From NCBI GenBank assembly GCA_934667795.1, contig CAKUMP010000169.1:1-5406 (forward strand): a stretch of DNA of 5,406 nt, in the 5' to 3' direction. The translations under genes were made by a program, and so were the position numbers. Of this stretch, positions 1 to 5,406 are shown piece after piece. The notes under the pieces were generated by a model. It was given only the letters and a program-made list of their open reading frames with translations. It did no database searches and had not been told where the DNA came from. The DNA comes from an uncultured Chthoniobacterales bacterium (lineage in GTDB: Bacteria; Verrucomicrobiota; Verrucomicrobiia; Chthoniobacterales; CAKUMP01). Position 1 is the stretch's first letter; every line of letters starts with the position of its first letter.

Positions 1-75
1 CTTTGGGAGTTTCCGCTTTGGGAGTTTCCGCTTTGGGAGTTTCCGCTTTGGGAGTTTCCGCTTTGGGAGTTTCCG
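1..75 (-). repeat. Perfect 15-bp tandem repeat, at least 5 copies, coding for AETPK
   Basis: The plus-strand unit is ctttgggagtttccg, present five times without a mismatch at 1-15, 16-30, 31-45, 46-60 and 61-75. The array probably continues past the left edge. Read on the minus strand in the frame of the dehydrogenase, each unit encodes Ala-Glu-Thr-Pro-Lys (residues 302-326). Because the unit is a multiple of three, gain or loss of copies changes tail length without breaking the frame. Identical copies at the DNA level, including third positions, point to recent expansion by slippage or recombination (inference). Confidence 0.95.
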
Positions 76-979
76 CTAACTCATTCGGAGCAGGCTGTGG
101 GGAGGAGGATTCGGGGGGATTGGAGGAGGGAGTGGAGAAAAAATTGCGAGCGATGGCAGAGAAATCGAGGTTTCCCCAATTGGAAGCCTGGCCGGCGAGG
201 AGGATTCCTGTGGTGGTGCTCGTATTGGGGAGGTCGAGATTGTGTTGCGAGGCCATTTGGATCGCAAAGTGAAGATCTTTCAGCATATTATTCAGGCTGA
301 AATGGGGAGAGTAATCGGCATCACGAATCCCCGGGATTTTCATATCGAGGAGTTTGGAGTGGACCGCATTGGGGGTGATTGCTTTTGCAAAATCGTCGGG
401 AGAGACACCGAAGCGTGCTGCAATAGCCAGTGATTCGCTGAGGGATTGGACCGTGTTGGCGATAAGCATGTTGGCCGCGATTTTGAAAGCGGAGGCTTGT
501 CCGACCTTGCCGATGGGAATAATGGAAGTAGAAGAAATTTCCAATAAGGGTTTTACGGATTTGAGGGAATCTTCATTTTCTCCGATATAATAAACGAGGG
601 CAGCCTGTTCTGCTGCACTTTTGCTGCCGGTAAAGGGGGCGTCGAGAAATTGTGCGCCTGTAGAACGGACTTTTTCATAAGCGGCCAGGGTGTGTTCCGG
701 GGAAATGGTCGCATGATTCAGAATCACATGCGAAGAGGTCAGGGCAGGAAGCATGGATTCCAGGACCTGGTCGAGTGCTTTATGATCGGAAACAAAAATC
801 TGAATAAACTTTGCCGCTTCTGCAATTTCTTTTGGAGAGCCAACGAAATTGGGTTCGGGTTTGGGAGTTCTGTTCCAGACATAAAGTTGATACCCTGCAT
901 TGCGAATTTGTTGGGCAACGCGAGAACCAATAATCCCGAGCCCGATCAAACCAGATTTTTTACGTAACCGGAAAACCAT
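1..979 (-). CDS. NAD(P)-dependent beta-hydroxyacid dehydrogenase with repetitive C-terminal tail (3' end outside window)
   Basis: The frame opens with ATG at 979 and is open to the left edge, giving 326 complete codons without a stop. The protein starts MVFRLRKK and enters a Rossmann fold: GLGIIG at residues 13-18, then NRT at 36-38 after the second strand, where an Arg usually favours NADPH. DAPFTGSK at 113-120 matches the family's substrate-carboxylate loop (usually DAPVSGS or DAPVSGG). K166 with N170 in GQASAFKIAAN fits the catalytic Lys and its Asn partner, and KDL at 234-236 is the second conserved lysine motif. This places it in the 3-hydroxyisobutyrate dehydrogenase / glyoxylate-succinic semialdehyde reductase family; the actual substrate cannot be told. 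The family is about 290 residues long, and the core here ends near residue 280. Beyond it lie a Ser/Pro-rich linker (282-301) and AETPK repeats from 302 to the edge, which are unusual for the family. An in-frame TAG at 1001-1003 rules out a much earlier start. No good Shine-Dalgarno site precedes the ATG. Confidence 0.9.
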   Translation of the reverse strand, partial: MVFRLRKKSGLIGLGIIGSRVAQQIRNAGYQLYVWNRTPKPEPNFVGSPKEIAEAAKFIQIFVSDHKALDQVLESMLPALTSSHVILNHATISPEHTLAAYEKVRSTGAQFLDAPFTGSKSAAEQAALVYYIGENEDSLKSVKPLLEISSTSIIPIGKVGQASAFKIAANMLIANTVQSLSESLAIAARFGVSPDDFAKAITPNAVHSKLLDMKIPGIRDADYSPHFSLNNMLKDLHFAIQMASQHNLDLPNTSTTTGILLAGQASNWGNLDFSAIARNFFSTPSSNPPESSSPQPAPNELAETPKAETPKAETPKAETPKAETPK

Positions 980-997
980 AATGCGTTTATTTGTCGC

Positions 998-1018
998 ATT
1001 CTAAACGAGATATGTCAA
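998..1018 (-). promoter_or_regulatory. Possible promoter elements for the dehydrogenase gene
   Basis: On the minus strand a perfect TTGACA (1018-1013) and a TAGAAT (1003-998, five of six matches to TATAAT) lie just upstream of the ATG at 979. They are only 9 bp apart, too close to work together as -35 and -10 boxes. Either may belong to a promoter whose other box is weak: TAGAAT would give a leader of about 12-18 nt, while pairing TTGACA with the poor ACAAAT about 18 bp downstream would leave almost no leader. A promoter is expected here because a strong terminator separates this gene from the one upstream. Assignment is tentative. Confidence 0.25.
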
Positions 1019-1059
1019 CGAACACGATAAAGAAGAGGGGGATTGCAGGTTTTTTGAGC

Positions 1060-1091
1060 AAAAAAAACGGGCTGGAAAAGATTCCAGCCCG
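1060..1091 (-). terminator. Rho-independent terminator of the PpiC-type isomerase gene
   Basis: A perfect 10-bp inverted repeat (1068-1077 with 1082-1091, arms cgggctggaa and ttccagcccg) encloses a 4-nt loop. On the minus strand it is followed at once by eight T residues (1067-1060). It starts 28 bp after the TAA at 1121-1119, the classic layout for intrinsic termination. The plus strand has no T-run directly after the stem, so it acts in one direction only. It should insulate the downstream dehydrogenase from isomerase transcription. Confidence 0.93.
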
Positions 1092-1118
1092 TGGATAAAG
1101 TGTTGCTTTTGGTATAAA

Positions 1119-2180
1119 TTACTGCCCTGCAGGAGCCGTAGGCAGTGGTGGAAGATTGATTTTGGTATCAGAAGTCGTACGTAATTTAGTAAAGACTTCA
1201 CTTACCGCCTGCTGCTTGCGCTGCATCGTAAGACCTTCGATCAGGTCTGCCTTTACTTTATCAAAATCGACTTTCCCTGCTTCTTTTTTATCTGTCACCT
1301 TAATCACATGGTAACCGAACTGGGATTTCACCGGACTGGTGATGGAATTGACTTCAGCAGCGAAGGCGGCTTCTGCGAATTCCGGCACCATGCGGTCTTT
1401 TGCGAAGAAATCCAGATCCCCTCCATTTTCTTTGGAACCGGGATCTTCTGAAAATTCTTTAGCTAAAGCAGCAAAATCTTCTCCACCTTTTGCACGGGTT
1501 TCAATGGATTTTGCCAGTTTTTCTTTTTCAGTAAGCTGTTCCGCCGTCAAATCTTCCGGTGTCATGATCAGAATATGGCTGGCACGTACCATTTCTGGCT
1601 CTTCAAAGTTTTCCGGGTTTTCGTCGTAAAACTTTTTGGCATCTGCTTCGGTAGCGGATTGAACATCTTTAATTTGTTGATCCAGCCATTTTTCGGATTT
1701 AAGACCTTTTCTGATATTTTCGCGTAACTGGGCTTCGGTCAAATTTCCTTTTTGGAGTTCTGCGGCAAACTGTTCGGGTGTTTCGAACTGTTCTTTGATC
1801 TTGCCAATTTCCTCATTGATTTCCGCATCTCCAACCATGACGGATTCCGCTTTTTCTTCTACCAGTGACTGTGTGATGACACCATTCAGGATCTGGTGAT
1901 ACCCCATGAGGAGGGCATCGGGAGGAAGCTGATCAATAGTCATGCCCTGGCGAGCCAGGAGTTCATTGATTCGCTGATCCAACTCCGCTTTGGTAATGGA
2001 TTTCCCATTCACCACGGCAACCGGATCTTTGATTTCCAGTGGAGCATCGGCAGTGGCGGAGGCATCCGCTGCAGGAGCAGCAGGTGTAGCTGGAGCAGTA
2101 TCTTGCGCCTGAATATTTTGCATTCCCATAACAGGAAGCGAAAGGAGGGCAACTGTAGAAAAAATAGCTTTACGATTCAT
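1119..2180 (-). CDS. Secreted parvulin-type peptidyl-prolyl cis-trans isomerase (PpiC/SurA/PrsA-like foldase)
   Basis: This 353-residue protein probably helps exported proteins fold by catalysing cis-trans isomerisation of X-Pro bonds outside the cytoplasm. It begins with a Sec-type signal: basic MNRK, a hydrophobic stretch at residues 5-20, and a likely cleavage site near IQA-QD (about 25). There is no cysteine lipobox, so it is not a lipoprotein. An Ala/Pro/Thr-rich linker (about 27-47) leads into a SurA-like helical chaperone region (about 50-190, beginning with DPVAVVNGKSITKAELDQR). The parvulin domain covers about 198-297, from RASHIL with H202, through FSEDPGSKENGGDLDFF, to FGYHVIKV with H291; these two His residues are the family's conserved pair. 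The tail (300-353) is charged and then Pro-rich. The frame is open upstream to an ATG at 2261, but the start at 2180 is preferred because it begins the signal peptide and has a well-placed ribosome binding site. It is transcribed away from the neighbouring flavin oxidoreductase and ends before a strong terminator. Confidence 0.93.
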   Translation of the reverse strand: MNRKAIFSTVALLSLPVMGMQNIQAQDTAPATPAAPAADASATADAPLEIKDPVAVVNGKSITKAELDQRINELLARQGMTIDQLPPDALLMGYHQILNGVITQSLVEEKAESVMVGDAEINEEIGKIKEQFETPEQFAAELQKGNLTEAQLRENIRKGLKSEKWLDQQIKDVQSATEADAKKFYDENPENFEEPEMVRASHILIMTPEDLTAEQLTEKEKLAKSIETRAKGGEDFAALAKEFSEDPGSKENGGDLDFFAKDRMVPEFAEAAFAAEVNSITSPVKSQFGYHVIKVTDKKEAGKVDFDKVKADLIEGLTMQRKQQAVSEVFTKLRTTSDTKINLPPLPTAPAGQ

Positions 2181-2188
2181 GAATATCA

Positions 2189-2195
2189 CACCTTT
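2189..2195 (-). promoter_or_regulatory. Ribosome binding site of the PpiC-type isomerase
   Basis: On the minus strand AAAGGTG lies 8 nt before the ATG at 2180. It decides the start: the longer in-frame alternative at 2261 would add 27 residues in front of a clear signal peptide, which would hide it. Confidence 0.7.
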
Positions 2196-2277
2196 CGCAG
2201 AAGTTGCAGAAGGTTTCCAGCAGAATCTTAACTTTTTTTGTAAAAAAATTTGTCTCGTCATTTGGTTTGGTGGGTGT

Positions 2278-2282
2278 TAGGA
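2278..2282 (+). promoter_or_regulatory. Ribosome binding site of the flavin oxidoreductase
   Basis: TAGGA lies 8 nt before the ATG at 2291. It supports this start over the in-frame ATG at 2204, which would place 29 unrelated residues before the FAD-binding beta strand. Confidence 0.6.
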
Positions 2283-2290
2283 TAAAAAAG

Positions 2291-3352
2291 ATGATACAGC
2301 GAGACTACCTTATTATTGGTGGCGGGGTGACTGGGGCGAGTGTATGTCAAGCGATACGGGAGCATGATAAAAAGGGGAGTGTGACCTTAATAGGCAACGA
2401 GTTACAGGTTCCTTATGACCGATCGATTTTGGCAACTAAAGTAATTCAAGCGAAGAAAGTGGATCCTGACGGGTTCGCGTTTTTGCCGGAAAAATGGTAT
2501 GCAGATCATAAAATTGAATTACGACTGGGCACGATCGTTACGCATTTTAATATTGAACGCCGTTTAGCGGTATTGATGACCGGGCAAACGATTGAATTCA
2601 AGAAGGCGTGTCTGGCGACAGGGAGTCGTCCGAGGAAGCCGAAGATTGCGGGGATTAACCTGGGGAATATTTTTCAATTGCGGACGATGCGGGATGCGTT
2701 AGCGATCCGGGAGATGTTGGAGGTGGAGAACAAGATCATGTTATTGGGAGGTGGGATAGTGGCTGCAGAGATTGCGGGGGCATTGGTGGGACGTGGGTGT
2801 GAGGTGAACTGGATGTGTCGGGATAAAATGTTGTGGATGAACCGTGTTGAGCATGGGGTATCGGAGTGGTTGACTGAGAAATTTCGGGATGCCGGGATAA
2901 AAATGTTGATGCAGGAATCGGTAAATGGGTTTGAAGGGAAGACGATTTTACGGAATATCCAGACCAAGAGCGGGCAAAGGATTCCTGCGAAAGTGGCGAT
3001 TCTGGCATTGGGGACGGATTTGAATCTGGGGATGATCCAGAACACGCCGCTGGCGAGTCCAAATGGGACACCCGTGGGGGCACATATGGAAACAGATGAG
3101 AAAGGGATTTATGCGGCGGGAGATATCGCATTGTACCCGGACACCATCATGGGGGGAGTGCGACGGAGTCCGTATCCGGGAAACGGGATTGAAATGGGTG
3201 CCCTTGCCGGAGCAAACATGACGGGGAAAAAGCGTCAGAAAATAGAAATGGTTCCGCATTTTTCCGGAGAGTTTCTGGGGATGCGATTTGATTTCCTGGG
3301 GGATTTTTCATTGCCACCCGGGAGATTTGAGCGGGTTGGAGATTTAGAGTAG
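2291..3352 (+). CDS. FAD/NAD(P)-dependent oxidoreductase (rubredoxin/ferredoxin reductase or AIF-like), apparently truncated by an amber stop
   Basis: The 353-residue product is a two-dinucleotide-fold flavoprotein that would pass electrons between NAD(P)H and an unknown partner. YLIIGGGVTGASV at residues 6-18 is the FAD-binding GxGxxG fold. PYDRSILATK at 41-50 matches the PYxRPxLSK-like segment of the rubredoxin reductase / ferredoxin reductase / AIF group. ATGSRP at 109-114 is the motif linking the two domains. LLGGGIVAAE at 151-160 is the NAD(P)H fold, with Ala158 in place of the third Gly, and a basic stretch CRDK (176-179) follows its second strand where NADH enzymes usually have an acidic residue, so NADPH use is plausible. 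IYAAGDIA at 273-280 supplies the FAD-contacting Asp278. There is no CxxC disulfide, so it is not a thioredoxin- or lipoamide-type enzyme. The TAG at 3350-3352 falls inside the expected C-terminal domain, and the frame goes on for 40 more codons (separate entry). Glycine codons are strongly GGG-biased compared with the minus-strand genes. The physiological partner is unknown. Confidence 0.85.
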   Translation: MIQRDYLIIGGGVTGASVCQAIREHDKKGSVTLIGNELQVPYDRSILATKVIQAKKVDPDGFAFLPEKWYADHKIELRLGTIVTHFNIERRLAVLMTGQTIEFKKACLATGSRPRKPKIAGINLGNIFQLRTMRDALAIREMLEVENKIMLLGGGIVAAEIAGALVGRGCEVNWMCRDKMLWMNRVEHGVSEWLTEKFRDAGIKMLMQESVNGFEGKTILRNIQTKSGQRIPAKVAILALGTDLNLGMIQNTPLASPNGTPVGAHMETDEKGIYAAGDIALYPDTIMGGVRRSPYPGNGIEMGALAGANMTGKKRQKIEMVPHFSGEFLGMRFDFLGDFSLPPGRFERVGDLE

Positions 3353-3475
3353 GAAAAGTTTGTGGATCACTATTACCAGGGAGATCGTTTGAGCGGGGTA
3401 TTTTTAGTAAATGCGAAATTGGCAGATGTGGAAAAAGCGAAAGAAGAGTTTTTGCATTCTACAAAATCTCGATAA
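3353..3475 (+). pseudogene. In-frame C-terminal remainder of the flavin oxidoreductase, separated by the amber codon
   Basis: Directly after the TAG, in the same frame, 40 sense codons run to a TAA at 3473-3475. They encode EKFVDHYYQGD, then RLSGVFLVNAKL, then ADVEKAKEEFLHSTKSR. In the AIF / reductase C-terminal family the final strands typically read like 'strand - GRVRGVLLWN - helix', which this segment matches in order and spacing (RLSGVFLVN followed by a charged helix). A chance open stretch would not be expected to do this. Full length with readthrough would be 394 residues, close to normal for the group. The segment has no in-frame ATG. It is either a dead remnant after a recent nonsense mutation, part of a readthrough protein, or evidence of a sequencing error at 3350-3352. 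Confidence 0.75.
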
Positions 3476-3528
3476 TCTGGAAAATCGCGCTGGTTTGTGT
3501 GCTCATGAGGCGTTATGAGTAGGGAACT
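3476..3528 (+). other. Short gap between the oxidoreductase frame and the helicase gene
   Basis: These 53 bp contain no terminator with a T-run, so the helicase may be transcribed with the oxidoreductase. AGGG at 3521-3524 is the only Shine-Dalgarno-like match, just 4 nt before the helicase ATG, which is a tight spacing. A five-codon reading frame (3505-3522, ATG to TAG) ends immediately before the helicase start; it is probably incidental. Confidence 0.45.
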
Positions 3529-5406
3529 ATGATCGCATTAGCGCAGGACAACGAATTTGTGAAATCGGTTGAGGTATTATTTTCCTCAACCGGTGATATG
3601 TCGCATGCGAAGAACTTTGAATACCGGCAGGAGCAGCAGCGGCTGGCGGTTGAAATTGCGGAAGCGCTGACAGAAAAACGTTCTTTGATTGCAGAAGCCG
3701 GAACGGGGGTCGGGAAATCACTTGCGTATTTATTTCCGGCGATCATGTATGCGAAAGCAAACAAGAAAAAGGCGGTTATTTCGACGCACACCATTAATTT
3801 GCAAGAGCAATTAATGTATAAAGATTTGCCTATCATACAGAAATTGTTTCCGGAGACATTTGAAGCGGTTTTATTAAAGGGGAGGCAGAACTATTTATGT
3901 CCGAACCGTCTGGCGCGTGCTCTGGAAAGTTCGAAAGAGCTGTTTACCAGTCCGGAATTTCAGGAATTGCAACGGATTTACGAATGGAGTCAGAAGACAG
4001 AAGAAGGTTCAATCAGTGAATTTGATATTTTACCAGACTCGCAGGTCTGGAGTCTGGTTTGCAGTGAACCGCATATTTGTACGGCGCGGTTATGTCCTCC
4101 GGAGTCCGGCTGTTTTTATCAGGACATGAGAAGAAAGGTCGCTAATGCGGATGTGATCGTCACCAATCACACCTTGTTTTTCTTGTTGTTATCGGGAGCG
4201 GATATTGAAGAGGAAATGGCATCGGGGTATTTATTTGCCAATGACTTTGCGATTCTGGATGAAGCGCACACGGTGGAGGGCGTTGCATCGCGGCAGATCG
4301 GGGTAAGTGTTTCGCAGTATGGATTGCGGTATGTGTTGAGTCGGCTATATAATGCGAAGACCGGGAAAGGTTTGCTGGTGATGGCGCGGAATGCAAAAGG
4401 GACGGAAGTTTGTTTGAAAGCGCAGGATCAGGCGGATGATTTCTTTATGGCGGTGGAAATGGCATGCGGGTTTAACACAGAGCGAGAAATGCGCGTCCGT
4501 CATCCCGATATTGTCGAAGACAGTCTCTCCCGGATATTGTCTGAGTTATGGGAAATCATTCAGGATTGTGCTGCCGATCAGGAAGATGAAATGTATCGTT
4601 CGGAATTGAAAGAGATGGGGAGGCGGGTGAAAATGGCACGGGATGGTGTGCGGATGTTTTTGAAGCAGGAGGAAGAGGATTTTGTGTATTGGGTTGAGAA
4701 AACCGGGAAGCAAGGACAATATCTGACCTTGAATGCAGCGCCTGTAGATATCAGTGAATACATGAAGCGCTTATTATTTCGCGACGAGCAGACTTGTGTC
4801 ATGACCAGTGCGACATTGTCGGTTGGGGATAGTGAACTGGGATATTTTCGGAATCGGATTGGAGCAGAGGAAGTGCCGGCGGTCCAGATCGGGAGTCCGT
4901 TTGATTACGAAGAGCAGATGAAACTGTATCTTGTACAAAAAATGCCTGACCCACGGGATGAAGGATACGAAGATGCTTTGATTGAATGGATCAAACATTT
5001 CACGAAAGAAAGTAGGGGGCGAGCCTTTGTATTATTTACCAGTTATAGGATAATGCATTCGGTTGCGGAGCGGATGGGGCAATTTTTTGAAAACGAAGGG
5101 ATGGAGTTATTTTTACAAGGGGGAGGGATGTCCCGGCATAAACTGGTTGAAGGGTTTCGTAATTCCGGGAAAGGCGTTTTATTTGGAACGGATTCTTTTT
5201 GGGGCGGTGTAGATGTCCCCGGAGAAGCACTTTCCAATGTCATCATCACACGCTTGCCATTTGCCGTGCCGAACCATCCCATGATTCAGGCAAAAATGGA
5301 ATATATTGAACAGAATGGCGGAAATTCTTTTCAGGATTATTCATTGCCTGAAGCCATTTTGAAATTTCGTCAGGGATTTGGACGATTGATTCGCACGCGA
5401 CAGGAT
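3529..5406 (+). CDS. dinG: DinG-family ATP-dependent DNA helicase with iron-sulfur cluster (3' end outside window)
   Basis: This is a superfamily 2, XPD/DinG-type 5'-to-3' helicase, known in the family to unwind DNA and R-loops during repair and at replication-transcription conflicts. 626 codons are visible. In order: the N-terminal substrate motif FEYRQEQQRLA (30-40); Walker A AEAGTGVGKS (55-64); motif Ia STHTINLQEQL (85-95); iron-sulfur cysteines C124 in KGRQNYLC, then C184, C189 and C195, whose spacing of 5 and 6 matches the last three ligands of E. coli DinG, with C178 as an extra cysteine; VTNHTLFF (211-218); Walker B DEAH (244-247); motif III TSATL (426-430); motif IV FVLFTSY (500-506); motif V GTDSFWGGVDVPG (553-565); and motif VI QGFGRLIRTRQD (615-626) with its arginine fingers, at the window edge. 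Only a short C-terminal end should be missing. There is no N-terminal exonuclease domain, unlike the Bacillus type. The ATG at 3529 is chosen because VEVLFSSTG matches the usual DinG N-terminus and an in-frame TAG at 3520-3522 blocks an earlier start. Confidence 0.93.
   Translation, partial: MIALAQDNEFVKSVEVLFSSTGDMSHAKNFEYRQEQQRLAVEIAEALTEKRSLIAEAGTGVGKSLAYLFPAIMYAKANKKKAVISTHTINLQEQLMYKDLPIIQKLFPETFEAVLLKGRQNYLCPNRLARALESSKELFTSPEFQELQRIYEWSQKTEEGSISEFDILPDSQVWSLVCSEPHICTARLCPPESGCFYQDMRRKVANADVIVTNHTLFFLLLSGADIEEEMASGYLFANDFAILDEAHTVEGVASRQIGVSVSQYGLRYVLSRLYNAKTGKGLLVMARNAKGTEVCLKAQDQADDFFMAVEMACGFNTEREMRVRHPDIVEDSLSRILSELWEIIQDCAADQEDEMYRSELKEMGRRVKMARDGVRMFLKQEEEDFVYWVEKTGKQGQYLTLNAAPVDISEYMKRLLFRDEQTCVMTSATLSVGDSELGYFRNRIGAEEVPAVQIGSPFDYEEQMKLYLVQKMPDPRDEGYEDALIEWIKHFTKESRGRAFVLFTSYRIMHSVAERMGQFFENEGMELFLQGGGMSRHKLVEGFRNSGKGVLFGTDSFWGGVDVPGEALSNVIITRLPFAVPNHPMIQAKMEYIEQNGGNSFQDYSLPEAILKFRQGFGRLIRTRQD

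Larger units (their letters stand above)
2181..2290. promoter_or_regulatory. Divergent intergenic region between the isomerase and flavin oxidoreductase genes
   Basis: These 110 bp must hold the promoters of both divergent genes. The centre (about 2231-2251) is very A/T-rich, with a run of seven T, then GT, then seven A. Such tracts can bend DNA or act as UP elements. I could not find a convincing -35/-10 pair for either direction, so exact promoter positions are left open, and I see no clear operator palindrome. Confidence 0.5.

Noticed and set aside
1..75. CRISPR array
   Set aside because: The repeats are 15 bp, directly abutting with no spacers, and coding in frame.
3..272. Plus-strand reading frame with repeated MGVSAL units
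   Set aside because: It is the antisense reading of the AETPK repeat and the dehydrogenase tail. The minus-strand frame carries clear family motifs over 300 residues, so this one is a shadow.
1001..1201. Minus-strand 66-codon frame across the isomerase 3' end and terminator
   Set aside because: It runs through the terminator hairpin in a different frame from the isomerase and has no family features.
2181..2261. N-terminal extension of the isomerase to ATG 2261
   Set aside because: It would bury a clear signal peptide 27 residues inside the protein, whereas the ATG at 2180 has a good ribosome binding site.
2674..3259. Three overlapping minus-strand frames of 103-131 codons opposite the flavin oxidoreductase
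   Set aside because: Their translations are low-complexity Pro/Ser/His/Ile mixtures caused by the G-rich sense strand. They have no recognisable motifs and overlap each other and a real gene.
3350..3352. Pyrrolysine or genome-wide amber recoding
   Set aside because: Only one in-frame TAG is seen, no recoding element or pyl gene is present in the window, and a single nonsense change or base error explains it more simply.
3502..3519. Hairpin ctcat/atgag before the helicase gene
   Set aside because: A 5-bp A/T-containing stem with an 8-nt loop and no T-run is too weak to call a terminator or regulator.

Overview
The window is ordinary bacterial chromosome: tightly packed protein genes with short gaps, and no RNA gene, insertion sequence or CRISPR array that I can recognise. 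Base composition looks close to 50% GC by eye. The secreted parvulin-type foldase with a Sec-like signal peptide and no lipobox suggests a Gram-negative-type envelope. I weakly favour Verrucomicrobiota or a relative from the general look of the proteins; this is an impression that nothing in the window proves.

Layout. The left half is on the minus strand. A peptidyl-prolyl isomerase of the PpiC/SurA type (2180 to 1119) ends at a strong intrinsic terminator (1091 to 1060). Next comes a beta-hydroxyacid dehydrogenase (979 to the left edge), whose C-terminus is a Pro/Ser linker followed by at least five perfect copies of a 15-bp repeat encoding Ala-Glu-Thr-Pro-Lys; the gene runs off the window. 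The right half is on the plus strand. An FAD/NAD(P) oxidoreductase starts at 2291, 110 bp from the divergent isomerase start. A DinG-family iron-sulfur helicase starts at 3529 and runs off the right edge just after its motif VI.

The most notable point is in the oxidoreductase. Its frame is cut by an amber TAG at 3350-3352, yet the same frame continues for 40 sense codons to a TAA at 3473-3475. That continuation reads like the end of the C-terminal domain expected in this family. The annotated protein is therefore probably truncated by a recent nonsense change, made by readthrough, or affected by a base error. The second point is the (AETPK)n tail on a metabolic dehydrogenase.

The four genes do not form an obvious pathway: envelope protein folding, small-molecule reduction, flavin redox chemistry and DNA unwinding. 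The oxidoreductase and helicase lie 53 bp apart in the same direction with no clear terminator between them, so co-transcription is possible. I see no convincing new multi-gene system here.
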